Shown in pieces: positions 50,572 through 59,469 of a DNA stretch of 64,000 bases. This DNA is from Synechococcus sp. CS-1325. GTDB taxonomy: Bacteria > Cyanobacteriota > Cyanobacteriia > PCC-6307 > Cyanobiaceae. Made by a program: the position numbers and the translations under genes. The stretch lies in contig JAHLYW010000031.1 of the NCBI GenBank assembly GCA_025128135.1, forward strand, positions 1 through 64,000, read 5' to 3'. A model generated the notes under the pieces. The model was not told where the DNA came from, did no database searches, and saw nothing but the letters and a program-made list of their open reading frames with translations. Within the stretch, counting starts at the first letter, position 1. Each line of letters opens with the position of its first letter.

Positions 50572-51877
50572 TCAGAAGAGCTCGTTTGGGTCCGTGAATG
50601 GGGTCTTCGACCACGATGGTCTGATCCCGGTGAGCGCCAAGGGAGACGATCGCAATCGGTACTTCCATCAGCTCGGCAAGGTAGCGGAGATAGGACATCG
50701 CGGTAGCGGGGAGATCCTCCAGTCGCCGACAGTCGGCCGTGGAGCACTGCCAGCCCGGCAGGCTGACGAAGATCGGCTGACAGCGGGCGAAGGCTTCGGC
50801 ACTGCTGGGGAAATGCTCGATCCGCTCCCCATCGAGCTCGTAGGCGACGCAGACCTGGATCACGTCGAGCTCATCGAGCACATCGAGCTTGGTGATCGCC
50901 AGGCAATCCAGCCCGTTGACCTCGACCGCATAGCGGCCGATCACCCCATCGAACCAGCCGCAGCGGCGGCGACGACCGGTGGTGGTGCCGAATTCGTGCC
51001 CCCGGTCGCAGAGGTGGTCGTTCAGGCTTCCCTGCAGTTCGGTGGGGAACGGGCCCTCGCCGACCCGGGTGGTGTAGGCCTTCGCCACACCGATCACCCG
51101 ATCGATCAGGGTGGGCCCGACACCGGCACCGATGCAGGCCCCCCCCGAAACGGGGTTGGAGGAGGTGACATAGGGGTAGGTGCCGTGATCGAGGTCGAGC
51201 AGGGTTCCCTGGGCCCCTTCGAACAGGATGTTCTTCCGGCCGCGGGCCGCCTGGTGAATCGTGCGGGTGCAGTCGACCACATGGGGGGCGAGGCGCTGCC
51301 CATAGGAGGAGTATTCACGGATCACCGCCTCCGAATCGAGCGGCGGCAGGCCGTAGATCTTCTCGAGCAGGAGATTCTTCTCGACCAGCGGCGCGGCGAG
51401 GCGATCGCGCAGCCGTTCCTCGTCGAGCAGATCGATCACCCGGATACCGTTCCGCTCGGCCTTGTCCGCATAGGTGGGACCGATGCCACGGCCTGTGGTG
51501 CCGATGCGCCGATCGCCGCGCCGCTGCTCCATCGCCTGATCCAGCAGACGGTGATAAGGCATCGTCACGTGGGCTGTTGAGGCCAGCTTGAGCCCGGCGA
51601 TGTCGATGCCGTAGGCCAGCAACATGTCCAGTTCGCCCAGCATCACCTTCGGGTCCACAACCGTTCCGGAACCGATCAGGCAGATCGTTTCGGGATAGAG
51701 AATTCCGGACGGAATCAGGTGCAGTTTGAGCACCTTGTCATCAACAACGATCGTGTGGCCGGCGTTGACACCCCCCTGGTACCGAACGACCACATCAGCG
51801 GAGCGGCTCAACAGGTCGGTGATCTTCCCCTTTCCTTCGTCACCCCACTGTGCTCCGATGACAACGACGTTGGCCAA
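50564..51877 (-). CDS. purA: adenylosuccinate synthase
   Basis: PurA joins IMP and aspartate using GTP, the first committed step to AMP. From TTG 51877 the product has 437 residues. Diagnostic motifs are [18 protein letters not shown] at the start, [11 protein letters not shown], the [25 protein letters not shown] segment, and [17 protein letters not shown]. Longer frames start at 51883 or 51904 but add residues the family lacks. The PfkB kinase gene overlaps its 3' end. psb27 lies upstream in the same direction. Confidence 0.96.
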   Translation of the reverse strand: MANVVVIGAQWGDEGKGKITDLLSRSADVVVRYQGGVNAGHTIVVDDKVLKLHLIPSGILYPETICLIGSGTVVDPKVMLGELDMLLAYGIDIAGLKLASTAHVTMPYHRLLDQAMEQRRGDRRIGTTGRGIGPTYADKAERNGIRVIDLLDEERLRDRLAAPLVEKNLLLEKIYGLPPLDSEAVIREYSSYGQRLAPHVVDCTRTIHQAARGRKNILFEGAQGTLLDLDHGTYPYVTSSNPVSGGACIGAGVGPTLIDRVIGVAKAYTTRVGEGPFPTELQGSLNDHLCDRGHEFGTTTGRRRRCGWFDGVIGRYAVEVNGLDCLAITKLDVLDELDVIQVCVAYELDGERIEHFPSSAEAFARCQPIFVSLPGWQCSTADCRRLEDLPATAMSYLRYLAELMEVPIAIVSLGAHRDQTIVVEDPIHGPKRALLNA

Positions 51878-51934
51878 GGACACAGCGGCCCGAAGCCGCT
51901 TCAAAGCACAAGGTTGGAGCCTGTCAGATCAGAG

Positions 51935-51957
51935 GCCCTTCCGTCAAAGGAAAGGGC
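51935..51957 (-). terminator. hairpin downstream of psb27 (weak terminator candidate)
   Basis: Read leftward, GCCCTTTCC and GGAAGGGC form a short stem with one bulged base around a 6-base loop, 12 bases past the psb27 stop. No clear U-run follows, so it may act weakly or not at all. It would separate psb27 from purA. Confidence 0.35.
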
Positions 51958-51969
51958 GATCCCGACGCT

Positions 51970-52440
51970 TCAGGCACCGCGGGCCACACTGGCCTCCGCT
52001 TTTCTGAGCTCCTTCTCAAGGCGTGAGCGCAGGGCTTCCGGCAAAGGCCGGTTGGCATAGTTCGCGTAGTGGCCAGCCAGGGAATTGATCGCTGTCTGCA
52101 TGGTGGTGAAGGAACTCAACCCATTCACCCTGGGCTTGGGTCGGTAGTAAGCCACGTAACCCGTGACCAGAGTGCGGGCGGCGGTTTCGGCTTCGGCCCG
52201 GCCAGGGTCGTCGGCGGCGATCGCGATGGTGCTCAGCAGGGTCTGGGCGACCGTCAGCGTGTCATCGACGTAGGAGCCGCTCAGCGGGCCGGCGGGGCTG
52301 CCACAGCCACTGAGCGAGAGGCTCAGGGTGAGACAGATGGCCAGCAGTGCAGTGATCGGGCGCCGGATCGCCGCACCGAGCCCCCCGAACCAGGCCCGAA
52401 CCGATTTCAGGCCGGCCGTTCGATCACACGCAGCAGCCAT
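51970..52440 (-). CDS. psb27: photosystem II assembly protein Psb27
   Basis: Psb27 is a lumenal lipoprotein that binds CP43-containing photosystem II intermediates and prevents premature manganese-cluster assembly. The product has about 156 residues from ATG 52440. A hydrophobic segment ending in the lipobox L-S-L-S-G-C-G-S precedes a four-helix domain with the family pattern Y-V-D-D-T-L-T-V-A-Q-T-L and Y-V-A-Y-Y-R-P-K-P-R-V-N-G-L-S-S-F-T-T-M. The N-terminal extension before the hydrophobic core (about 30 residues, basic) is longer than usual, so a later non-ATG start is possible. It sits between purA and proS. Confidence 0.93.
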   Translation of the reverse strand: MAAACDRTAGLKSVRAWFGGLGAAIRRPITALLAICLTLSLSLSGCGSPAGPLSGSYVDDTLTVAQTLLSTIAIAADDPGRAEAETAARTLVTGYVAYYRPKPRVNGLSSFTTMQTAINSLAGHYANYANRPLPEALRSRLEKELRKAEASVARGA

Positions 52441-52494
52441 GGGCACTCGAATCCAACCGGGCAATTCTACGAGAACCCCCTGAGCCGGGCAGAA

Positions 52495-54312
52495 TCAGCT
52501 GATCTCCAGACCCCGCCGCCCGGCAACCAGCCGTGGCAGAAGCCTGGCCAACAGGTCTGTGGCCGGCAGTTCCTCGCTGGCATGGCTGACGCGCTCGACC
52601 AGCTCCACCATCCCCGTGGCGGCTCCTCGTCCGACCACCACCCGCCAGGGAATGCCGATCAGATCTGCGTCCTTGAACTTCACACCGGCCCGCTCGCTGC
52701 GGTCATCGAGCAGCACATCGACAGCCGCGGCCCTGAGCTCCCCGTAAAGCCGCTCAGCCAGGCTGAGCTGGTCAGGGTCCTGACCGTTGGCCACCACCAC
52801 GATCAGCTCGAACGGAGCGATCGCAACCGGCCAGCAGATGCCCTTGCCGTCGTGGTGCTGCTCCACCGCCGCCTGGGCCAGCCGCGACACACCGATGCCG
52901 TAACAACCCATCCAGAAGGCCTCATCGGTGCCGGCTTCGGTCGTGAAGCGGGCATCGAGGGCTTCCGAATACTTCCGACCCAGCTGGAAGATGTGGCCCA
53001 CTTCAATGCCGCGGCAGGCCACAAGCCGCTGCTGGGGGTCGTGGAGACAGGGATCGCCGGGTTGGGCGGAGCGCAGATCGACCAGCTCGGGAAGCGGCGT
53101 CAGCGCTGGCCAGCCGTCTACCACCAGATGTTGGTTCAGCTGATTGGCACCGCAGACGAAACGATCCAGTTCGGCGACGCTGGGATCCGCCAGCCTGAGG
53201 AACTGGCGCCGCCAGTGGTTCGCGCCCTCAAGCACCGCGTCGTCGAGCTGAGGGCCAAGGAACCCGAAGGGCAGGGCCGCCACACCCTCTGACTCCAGCT
53301 GCTCGGCGGCGATGGGCAGGAGTTCGAGCAGGGGGTGTGAAGGATCGGCCAACGTGGCAACCAGGGCATTGCGCAGCTTGACCTCATTGAGCTGCTGATC
53401 GCCGCGCAGGCAGACCAGGACGGGCTGGGCAGGCAGGCCCGAGAACCGGGCCAGCAGCAGCAGCACCTTGAGAATCCGGCTGGGAGCGAATCCATGGGCT
53501 TCGCTGAGCGCCGCGATCGAGCCCTGCCCCGGGGTCGCCACCACACCGGTGGAGACATTCGGATCAAGTGGCAGAGCAGGGGGCGCCATCGAAACGGCCC
53601 TCTCCTGGTTGGCGGCATAACAGCCGTCGGGGCTGGAGAGGATCAGGTCTTCACCCACCTCTGCGGTGACCATGAACTCCTGGCTGGCCGAGCCACCGAT
53701 CGCGCCGCTGTCGGCTTCCACAGCGACGGTACGGAGTCCGCAGCGCTGAAAGATGCGGCGATAGGCCTGGTCCATCGCCAGGTAGGTGTCGGCCAGGCTG
53801 GTGGGGTCGGCATGAAAGGAGTAGGCATCTTTCATGATGAATTCCCGGCCGCGCATCAGGCCGAACCGCGGGCGGATCTCATCGCGGAACTTGGTCTGGA
53901 TCTGATACAGGCAGACGGGCAACTGGCGATAGGAGCGCAGAAGATCGGCAGCCAGGGCCGTCACCACCTCCTCATGGGTCGGGCCCAGTCCCAGGGCACG
54001 GTCCTGGCGATCGATCAGATGGAACATGATCCCCTCGCCGGCCGTGTAGCCCTGCCAACGACCGCTGCGTTCCCAGAGTTCAGCGGGCTGAAGCTGGGGC
54101 AGCAGGGTTTCAAGGGCTCCTGTGCGGTCCATCTCCTGGCGCACGATGGCATTGATCTTGCTCAGCACCCGCCAGAGCAGCGGCAGATAGGCATAGACAC
54201 CGGCAGCGATCCGGCGGATGTATCCACCCCGCAGCAGCAACCTGTGGGAAGCGATCTCCGCCTCGGCCGGATCGTCGCGCAGTGTCACCAGCATCAGGTG
54301 CGACACGCGCAT
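52495..54312 (-). CDS. proS: proline--tRNA ligase (bacterial type with editing insertion)
   Basis: Prolyl-tRNA synthetase charges tRNA-Pro. The 605-residue product has the class II core with motif 1 around R-I-A-A-G-V-Y-A-Y-L-P-L, motif 2 (F-R-D-E-I-R-P-R-F-G-L-M-R-G-R-E-F) near residues 140-157, an editing-type (INS/YbaK-like) insertion between about 225 and 400, motif 3 (G-C-Y-G-I-G-V-S-R-L) near 440, and an anticodon-binding C-terminus. It starts at ATG. A 126-base divergent gap separates it from the putative HTH gene. Confidence 0.96.
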   Translation of the reverse strand: MRVSHLMLVTLRDDPAEAEIASHRLLLRGGYIRRIAAGVYAYLPLLWRVLSKINAIVRQEMDRTGALETLLPQLQPAELWERSGRWQGYTAGEGIMFHLIDRQDRALGLGPTHEEVVTALAADLLRSYRQLPVCLYQIQTKFRDEIRPRFGLMRGREFIMKDAYSFHADPTSLADTYLAMDQAYRRIFQRCGLRTVAVEADSGAIGGSASQEFMVTAEVGEDLILSSPDGCYAANQERAVSMAPPALPLDPNVSTGVVATPGQGSIAALSEAHGFAPSRILKVLLLLARFSGLPAQPVLVCLRGDQQLNEVKLRNALVATLADPSHPLLELLPIAAEQLESEGVAALPFGFLGPQLDDAVLEGANHWRRQFLRLADPSVAELDRFVCGANQLNQHLVVDGWPALTPLPELVDLRSAQPGDPCLHDPQQRLVACRGIEVGHIFQLGRKYSEALDARFTTEAGTDEAFWMGCYGIGVSRLAQAAVEQHHDGKGICWPVAIAPFELIVVVANGQDPDQLSLAERLYGELRAAAVDVLLDDRSERAGVKFKDADLIGIPWRVVVGRGAATGMVELVERVSHASEELPATDLLARLLPRLVAGRRGLEIS

Positions 54313-54438
54313 GATTCAAGGCTGACCGGGGGTCGTGGAACCTATCATCAGCGCCTTCCTCCCCTGGACGAACAGGCCCCGAAGCGGGAAACTTCTGTTA
54401 GCTTCTCAAGCCTGTCCCAATCGTCTTGAATTCGTCTC

Positions 54439-54960
54439 ATGGCTGTGGCTCCGCAGGATCCCGATGGTGGGATCACCTCGGCTGGTCTTCGGGCCGACGT
54501 CCCCTCAGCTGCGGCCTATCCGGGCGGCATTCCCCTGGTGGCATTTCCAGGCTCGGGATCCAGTGGCCCCTCCGAGGCCCTGATCGGTATCGATGACGTG
54601 CAGAACGCCCTGAACCGTTCCAGGGCCTCCGTCTATCGCTACACCAACACCGACCCACGCAACCTCAATCCGCCCTTCAATCCACGGCGGCTCAATCCTG
54701 AATACCGCACCGACCAGAAAGATCCGCTCCAGTTTCACCCCAACGAATTGGCACGCTTCGCCCGCGATGTCCTGCGCATCAAGGAGGTCACCGTTGAGGT
54801 GCTCAATTCCCCCTCAACGGTGACCCAGGAGTTGTTGGGCTCGATCCTGGAGGAGCTGCAGGCCATCCGCGGCCTGCTCAACACCATGGAACAGGCCCCC
54901 GGCCCCCTCGAACTCAGCCGCAGACGCGAGAGTTTCGAGCAGTCCCGTCCCGCGGCGTGA
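54439..54960 (+). CDS. conserved hypothetical protein with putative helix-turn-helix
   Basis: This 173-residue soluble protein has a Gly/Pro-rich N-terminal 45 residues and then a compact helical segment (IGIDDVQNALNRSRASVYRYTNTD, about 50-73) resembling the first helices of a MerR- or resolvase-type winged helix. Helices near 95-120 (NELARFARDVLRIKEV) and a short C-terminal helix pair follow. DNA binding is inferred only. Similar genes next to proS in marine picocyanobacteria have been labelled possible resolvase, from my memory, but no catalytic serine-recombinase motif is visible here. Confidence 0.6.
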   Translation: MAVAPQDPDGGITSAGLRADVPSAAAYPGGIPLVAFPGSGSSGPSEALIGIDDVQNALNRSRASVYRYTNTDPRNLNPPFNPRRLNPEYRTDQKDPLQFHPNELARFARDVLRIKEVTVEVLNSPSTVTQELLGSILEELQAIRGLLNTMEQAPGPLELSRRRESFEQSRPAA

Positions 54961-55179
54961 ATCAACCGGCCCGGGGCTTGATCGCCCAGCCAATCTGGTG
55001 CCAAGATGAAGGGATCAATCAGGAAGAATGATCTGAGGCTGTGTTGTTCGGTTGCCGCATTGTCGGTTTCCCAGCTTCACAGCAGCGTTTTCAAACCTGG
55101 TTGTGCTCACCGATCAACCTGATGCCTGGCTGAGCCTGGCGATTCCAGGATCCGGGGAGCTGCTCCTCATTCCCAGTCC

Positions 55180-55437
55180 ATGGACTCCGCCCAGCCCCGA
55201 TTCAGCCTCGACGACCTCCCCCAATCCGCCCAGGAGCCAGCTGGGGATCCAGGTGAGGATCCATTCAGTCCGGGCACCATTCTCGAAAACAGCTCTCCCC
55301 TGCTCGGGGCCCTGATTGCCATCCTCTCCCTGCTCGTGCCGATCGGCGGCGTGATGGCTGATCGGTTCAGTCAGCCGGCCCTGCCCTTGCCCATCTCCGC
55401 TTCTCTGGGCGAAGGCCTCCAGCAGCCGGCCCCCTGA
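55180..55437 (+). CDS. small single-pass membrane protein
   Basis: The product has 85 residues: an acidic, Pro-rich N-terminal half (residues 1-40), one hydrophobic helix (about 41-60, LLGALIAILSLLVPIGGVMA), and a short Ala/Pro/Leu-rich tail. No family is recognised. The 219 bases before it hold no other gene that I can support. It converges on the methyltransferase gene with 17 bases between the stops. Confidence 0.5.
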   Translation: MDSAQPRFSLDDLPQSAQEPAGDPGEDPFSPGTILENSSPLLGALIAILSLLVPIGGVMADRFSQPALPLPISASLGEGLQQPAP

Positions 55438-55454
55438 GGACGGCAGGGGTGATG

Positions 55455-56258
55455 TCAGCTGCTCCGCTGCAGCAGAAACCCCTCGTAGTTGAGGGCCTGA
55501 AAAACCCGGGCCGGATCGCCGAATCCGGCGGCGTTCACAAGAGCGGTGAACCGTCCGACTCCGATCGGATGAAGGCCCTGGCTGAGCGACTCAACGACTC
55601 CCCTCTCCTCACCCAGCCCGCTCGCGCTCTGAAAGCCGAGTTGGGCGGCGGCCATCTGGTCCGTAAGCAGGGGCAGGGCCGGACGCATCAGATCAACCAG
55701 AACCAGCTGCCCGCCAGGTTGGAGGCAGCGGGCCAGGGCCGTCAGAAAGGCCAGCTTGCTGCCGTCGTCCGGGAGGGACTCAAGCACCAGCACCGAGAGC
55801 GCTCCGGCAAACCTGTCCTGGGCGTCGAACGCTTCCACGCTCGACTGGCACCAGCTGATCATGGTTTGGTCGCCGAGGCGCCGGCGGGATGCCGAGAGCA
55901 TCGCGGCAGATGGGTCGAGGGCAGTCAGTCGCCAGTCAGGTCGCTGAGCCACCGCCTCGACCAGCTCGGCGCCGGTGCCACAGCCTGCCACCAACACTTC
56001 CGACCCGGCCGGCCCGGCGACCGGCGAAGCTGACAGCAGAGCAACCGCCAGGCGAGCCAGGCTTGCGTAGCCGGGAATCAGGCGCTGCACCACCAGGTCG
56101 TAGCCGTCGCCCAGCTGGTCTGCGACCAGTTGGCCAGAAACCAATGGATCAGTCAGTGGATCGGCCGGTGGATCAGTCAGTGGATCGGCCGGTGGATCGG
56201 CTGGTTGATCAGCGACCGTGGGGTCGAGTGGAATGTCCGGCAAAAATTCAGCAGCCAA
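55455..56258 (-). CDS. class I SAM-dependent methyltransferase
   Basis: From a TTG at 56258 the product has about 267 residues. The SAM-binding motif V-L-V-A-G-C-G-T-G-A-E-L is followed by an acidic strand-2 end (L-T-A-L-D-P-S), matching class I methyltransferases. The later strands (LSVLVLESLPDD, GGQLVLVDLMRP) also fit. Ahead of this domain lie six four-residue repeats of the P-A-D-P / L-T-D-P kind, encoded by 12-bp repeats, so the true start is uncertain and could lie within or below the repeat. The substrate is unknown. It diverges from the ferredoxin gene. Confidence 0.8.
   Translation of the reverse strand: MAAEFLPDIPLDPTVADQPADPPADPLTDPPADPLTDPLVSGQLVADQLGDGYDLVVQRLIPGYASLARLAVALLSASPVAGPAGSEVLVAGCGTGAELVEAVAQRPDWRLTALDPSAAMLSASRRRLGDQTMISWCQSSVEAFDAQDRFAGALSVLVLESLPDDGSKLAFLTALARCLQPGGQLVLVDLMRPALPLLTDQMAAAQLGFQSASGLGEERGVVESLSQGLHPIGVGRFTALVNAAGFGDPARVFQALNYEGFLLQRSS
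56145..56216. repeat. 12-bp tandem repeat (six units) near the methyltransferase start
   Basis: Six 12-base units start at 56145, 56157, 56169, 56181, 56193 and 56205. The first four alternate between TGGATCAGTCAG and TGGATCGGCCGG, giving a 24-base higher-order repeat; the last two are variants. The length is a multiple of three, so the methyltransferase frame is kept (four residues per unit, ending in Asp-Pro in most). Confidence 0.85.
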
Positions 56259-56376
56259 AGACCCGCCATGACGGACACACAATTTAGCGGTGACAGCCGC
56301 CAAGAACCCTTGCTGAGCTGTGCTGAATCGACCGTCGAGCAGGTAAGTTTGGTGGCGCCGTCGAGCGTTGTCATCC

Positions 56377-56739
56377 GTGCCCACCATCCGCTTTGAACAG
56401 GAAGGCCAGCAGGTCGGATGCATCGAGGGAGCCAACCTGCGCAAAGCGGCACTCGACGCCGGCATCAACCCCTACAAGGGTCTGAACAATTTCAACAACT
56501 GCGGTGGCCTCGGCCAGTGCGGCACCTGCGTCATGGAAGTGCTGGAGGGTGCCCGCAACCTGTCTCCCCGCAGCGATGTGGAACAGGTCTATCTGGCTGA
56601 TCGTCCTGCCAACTTCCGGTTGAGCTGCCGCACCTCCGTCAACGGCGACGTCACGGTGCGTACCCGTCCGGATGCGGCGGTGGGCAAGGGATCCAACAGC
56701 CTGGTCGGCGCCCTCAAGTCCCTCGTCGGCAGGAAGTGA
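56377..56739 (+). CDS. [2Fe-2S] ferredoxin with C-x5-C-x2-C spacing
   Basis: This small electron carrier of 120 residues binds a [2Fe-2S] cluster through C42, C48, C51 and C84. The spacing is C-x5-C-x2-C rather than the C-x4-C-x2-C of photosynthetic plant-type PetF, and is closer to adrenodoxin-type or other bacterial ferredoxins. A basic Gly/Ser tail (KGSNSLVGALKSLVGRK) follows the fold. GTG 56377 is chosen as the family-like start (MPTIRFEQ); a TTG three codons earlier is possible. It is probably not the main photosystem I acceptor. Its stop overlaps the GTG of the ArsC/Spx gene. Confidence 0.87.
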   Translation: MPTIRFEQEGQQVGCIEGANLRKAALDAGINPYKGLNNFNNCGGLGQCGTCVMEVLEGARNLSPRSDVEQVYLADRPANFRLSCRTSVNGDVTVRTRPDAAVGKGSNSLVGALKSLVGRK

Positions 56740-57149
56740 GCCCCAGCCCGCTGCGGCTCTACAGCTATCCCCGTTGCAGCACCTGCCGCAAGGCGATCAA
56801 ATGGCTTGACCAGCATGGCGTTGCGATGGTCTTGCACGACATCACCCTGACGCCCCCGTCCAGGTCGGACCTTGCGCTTGCCTGGGGTGAGCTGTCGCCC
56901 CCGCAGCGATTGTTCAACAGCAGCGGCCAGAGTTACCGCTCCCTCGGCGCCGCCACCGCCAGGGCGATGACCGTGGAGCAGGCGCTTGATGCGCTCTCTG
57001 CCGACGGCAAACTGATTCGCCGCCCCTTCCTGATCAGGGCTGATCCTTCCCTGGTGCTGGTGGGTTTTGACCCGGAACGCTGGAGTGAAGCCCTTCTGAC
57101 GACTCCACAGGCACCATCAAGGCATCCAGTTCCCCCATCAGCGCATTGA
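56736..57149 (+). CDS. ArsC/Spx family thioredoxin-fold protein
   Basis: The product has 137 residues. It opens with a thioredoxin-like strand and the redox motif C14-S-T-C17-R-K-A, followed by K-W-L-D-Q-H-G-V and the later R-R-P-F-L-I motif typical of ArsC/Spx/YffB proteins. It may be an arsenate-reductase-like or regulatory oxidoreductase. The usual ArsC active-site context is only partly kept, so arsenic resistance is not assured. The GTG overlaps the ferredoxin stop (GTGA). Its last 116 bases overlap the 3' end of the convergent membrane-protein gene, and its Pro/Ser/His tail looks dispensable. Confidence 0.83.
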   Translation: MSPSPLRLYSYPRCSTCRKAIKWLDQHGVAMVLHDITLTPPSRSDLALAWGELSPPQRLFNSSGQSYRSLGAATARAMTVEQALDALSADGKLIRRPFLIRADPSLVLVGFDPERWSEALLTTPQAPSRHPVPPSAH

Positions 57150-58569
57150 TCCCCACCCGGTTGATCTGGGCCAGATAGGTGAGCTTGAGTTCCTCCAGCA
57201 GATTGCAGACCAGCTGCTGGCTCCGCTCCAGTGCCTCGCCGTTCTCGAGCGAGCTGGCCAGCTCCTCCCAGAAGCGATCCACCAGACGCTGCAACAGGTC
57301 AACCTGCTGGTTGTCGCGCTGCTGGAGCCGTTCACCGGTGCTGCGTGAGAGTTCCAGGAGGCTCACCGCCATGCCACCGGCCAGCTGCTTGGAGAGCCCC
57401 CGCTCGATCTGAAGCAAAGGCTGAAGCTGACGCAATCCGGGAGGAACCACCAGCCCCTGCAGGCTCTGCTGGAGGGAGTGGCTGAGCACCGCCGCAAGTT
57501 CAGGCTCGAGCCGTGGCGCCACCTGCCGCAGAAGCAGCGGGCCCCAGATCCTCAGCAGTTCCACCAGCTCCCGCTCGTTGTTGATCGTGACGATCTGGTG
57601 GCTGCGCAGGCGACGAATCCGCTGGGGCCACTGGGGGGAACGGATCACCCCCTGGGCTCCGTCCATCAACTGCAGGGCCAGCACTTCGAACAGCTCCACC
57701 GCCAGCAGGGCCACCACCACCCGACTGACCACAGCCCGCAGCGGCTCGAAGCTCACCAGTCCACTGGTCTGCAGGCGTTCGATGACAGGAATCAGGCGCA
57801 ACAGGCGCCAGACGGGAAGCAGCAGGGGCAGGTCGGTCCAGCGACGCAGCAGGGCTCCACGCCAGCTCAGCCCGGGGACCCGGCGGCGGATCCGCACGAC
57901 CCGAAGCAGAATGTCAACAAGAAAAACGCTCTGGAACAGCAGCAGGTCCGCTCGCCAGAAATGATCGGTCGGACGACCATTCTCATCGATCGAGCGCCAG
58001 TAGTTGGTCGCCACCAACGGCAGGATCTGCTGGCGCCAGAACAGCCGCTCGCTTGCCCAGGAACGGTTCTGCAGCCACTCGTCGCTCAGCAACCGGGCTG
58101 CCGCCTCCCTGGCGGAGGGGATGTCGGCCCGCTGACGCATCCGGTTCTTGATCTTCTCCAGGGTGCCGGATCCGCCGGAGGCAAGAAAGGGGTTGTCCTG
58201 GATCATGTCCTGGGCCAGCCGCACCTGTCGGAGCCGAAAGGCCTCGGCCCTTGAACCGGATTCCATCGCCCGGTCGAGCTGCTCGAACTGATCGAGGAAG
58301 GCCTGGCTTTCGCGGTGGGGTTCGATCCCCTTGATCGGGTCGTAGAGCGGGGTGATGTCCGGCAACCAATGCAGCGGCAGAGCCAGGGGCACCGAGGGGA
58401 GCGGATAGAGGTTGCGCTGCAGCCAGAAATTCCGCAGCGGCACGTAACTGAGGTCGAAGCAGACCCAGAGGAGATTGAGGCTGGCCCAGAGGGCAACGAA
58501 CTGATCCCAGCGACGGCCGGGTGAGCGGGTCCCGAGCGTTCGGATCCTCTGCCAGCGGGGCCGGGCCAT
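57034..58569 (-). CDS. conserved membrane protein of unknown function
   Basis: The product has 511 residues. Hydrophobic segments lie near 25-50 (FVALWASLNLLWVCFDLSYV), 205-225 (LLLFQSVFLVDILLRVV), 245-265 (DLPLLLPVWRLLRLIPVIERL) and 280-300 (VVVALLAVELFEVLAL). The third is followed by regularly spaced Arg/Leu, which recalls voltage-sensor or channel-linker helices, but no pore motif is visible. The C-terminal 200 residues are helical and Gln/Leu/Glu-rich, suggesting a cytoplasmic coiled coil. I do not recognise a named family. It starts at ATG. Confidence 0.75.
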   Translation of the reverse strand: MARPRWQRIRTLGTRSPGRRWDQFVALWASLNLLWVCFDLSYVPLRNFWLQRNLYPLPSVPLALPLHWLPDITPLYDPIKGIEPHRESQAFLDQFEQLDRAMESGSRAEAFRLRQVRLAQDMIQDNPFLASGGSGTLEKIKNRMRQRADIPSAREAAARLLSDEWLQNRSWASERLFWRQQILPLVATNYWRSIDENGRPTDHFWRADLLLFQSVFLVDILLRVVRIRRRVPGLSWRGALLRRWTDLPLLLPVWRLLRLIPVIERLQTSGLVSFEPLRAVVSRVVVALLAVELFEVLALQLMDGAQGVIRSPQWPQRIRRLRSHQIVTINNERELVELLRIWGPLLLRQVAPRLEPELAAVLSHSLQQSLQGLVVPPGLRQLQPLLQIERGLSKQLAGGMAVSLLELSRSTGERLQQRDNQQVDLLQRLVDRFWEELASSLENGEALERSQQLVCNLLEELKLTYLAQINRVGINALMGELDALMVPVESSEGLHSSVPGQNPPAPGKDQP

Positions 58570-58686
58570 GGGGCTGCTCCATTCCTCACCAGCGTAGGCA
58601 GGGGTCCGCGTCCTCCAGCACTTAGGGTCGATGCCGGAACGGCAGCCGCGGCTGCCGCCCCTAATCCCTATGCCGCAACAGGTGCT

Positions 58687-59469
58687 TTGACCGCCGAGGA
58701 CGTCCCGTCAGCCAACCTGGAGCCGCCGTCGACAACGGACACAGATCCCAAACCGCCCCAGGAAAGCGCCTGGGCTTTCTGGCGCAGTGTTCTGCTCACC
58801 CTGGCGGTGGCCCTTGGCATTCGCCACTTCCTGATCGAGGCGCGGTTCATACCCTCCGGCTCGATGCTTCCGGGGCTGCAGATCCAGGACAGGCTGCTGG
58901 TGGAGAAGATCAGCTACCGCAGCCGCAGCCCGCGAAGGGGGGAGATCGTCGTGTTCCATTCCCCCTTCCACTTTGATCCTGCCCTGCGGGCCGATCACCA
59001 GGCCGGACCCCTGCGTTGCCTGGTGGTCAATCTGCCTTTGCTGGGATCGATTCCGGGAATTCAATCCCCCGCCTGTGATGCCTACATCAAGCGGGTGGTG
59101 GCGGTCCCGGGCGATCGAGTCGTGGTCAATCCCCGTGGCCAGGCCTGGATCAATGGCCAACGGCTGAATGAGCCCTACGTGACCAACCTCTGCCCGGTCG
59201 ACAGCCAGGGGGTGGGCCCCTGCCGCACCCTCAACACCGTGGTGCCGGCCGGCCATGTCCTGGCCCTCGGCGACAACCGCGCCAACAGCTGGGACGGTCG
59301 CTTCTGGCCCGGTAGCCCCTTTCTGCCCCAGGACGAAATCATCGGTCGAGCCTTTTACCGGTTCTGGCCCCTGGATCGCCTCGGCACGCTCGCCGATGCC
59401 GACCAGCTCAGGGTTCCCCCCCCCGCCAAAGCTCCGGCAGCAGTCCCGACGCCAGCACCTGGCCCGTGA
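58687..59469 (+). CDS. lepB: signal peptidase I
   Basis: LepB cleaves signal peptides from exported proteins. The 260-residue product has an N-terminal membrane helix (about 27-45, AFWRSVLLTLAVALGIRHFLI), the catalytic serine S59 in P-S-G-S-M-L-P, the general-base lysine K135 in Y-I-K-R-V-V-A-V-P-G-D, and the box E motif LALGDNRANSWDGRFW. The start is TTG 58687, 117 bases from the divergent membrane-protein gene. Its final 62 bases overlap the convergent dihydroorotase-like gene, encoding a Pro/Ala tail outside the fold. Confidence 0.95.
   Translation: MTAEDVPSANLEPPSTTDTDPKPPQESAWAFWRSVLLTLAVALGIRHFLIEARFIPSGSMLPGLQIQDRLLVEKISYRSRSPRRGEIVVFHSPFHFDPALRADHQAGPLRCLVVNLPLLGSIPGIQSPACDAYIKRVVAVPGDRVVVNPRGQAWINGQRLNEPYVTNLCPVDSQGVGPCRTLNTVVPAGHVLALGDNRANSWDGRFWPGSPFLPQDEIIGRAFYRFWPLDRLGTLADADQLRVPPPAKAPAAVPTPAPGP

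Noticed and set aside
54439..54960. Serine recombinase (resolvase) assignment
   Set aside because: No catalytic serine motif or recombinase core is visible; only a helix-turn-helix-like segment supports DNA binding.
55052..55315. 87-codon rightward frame before and across the small membrane-protein gene
   Set aside because: Ser/Pro-rich shadow frame overlapping the better-supported gene at 55180-55437.
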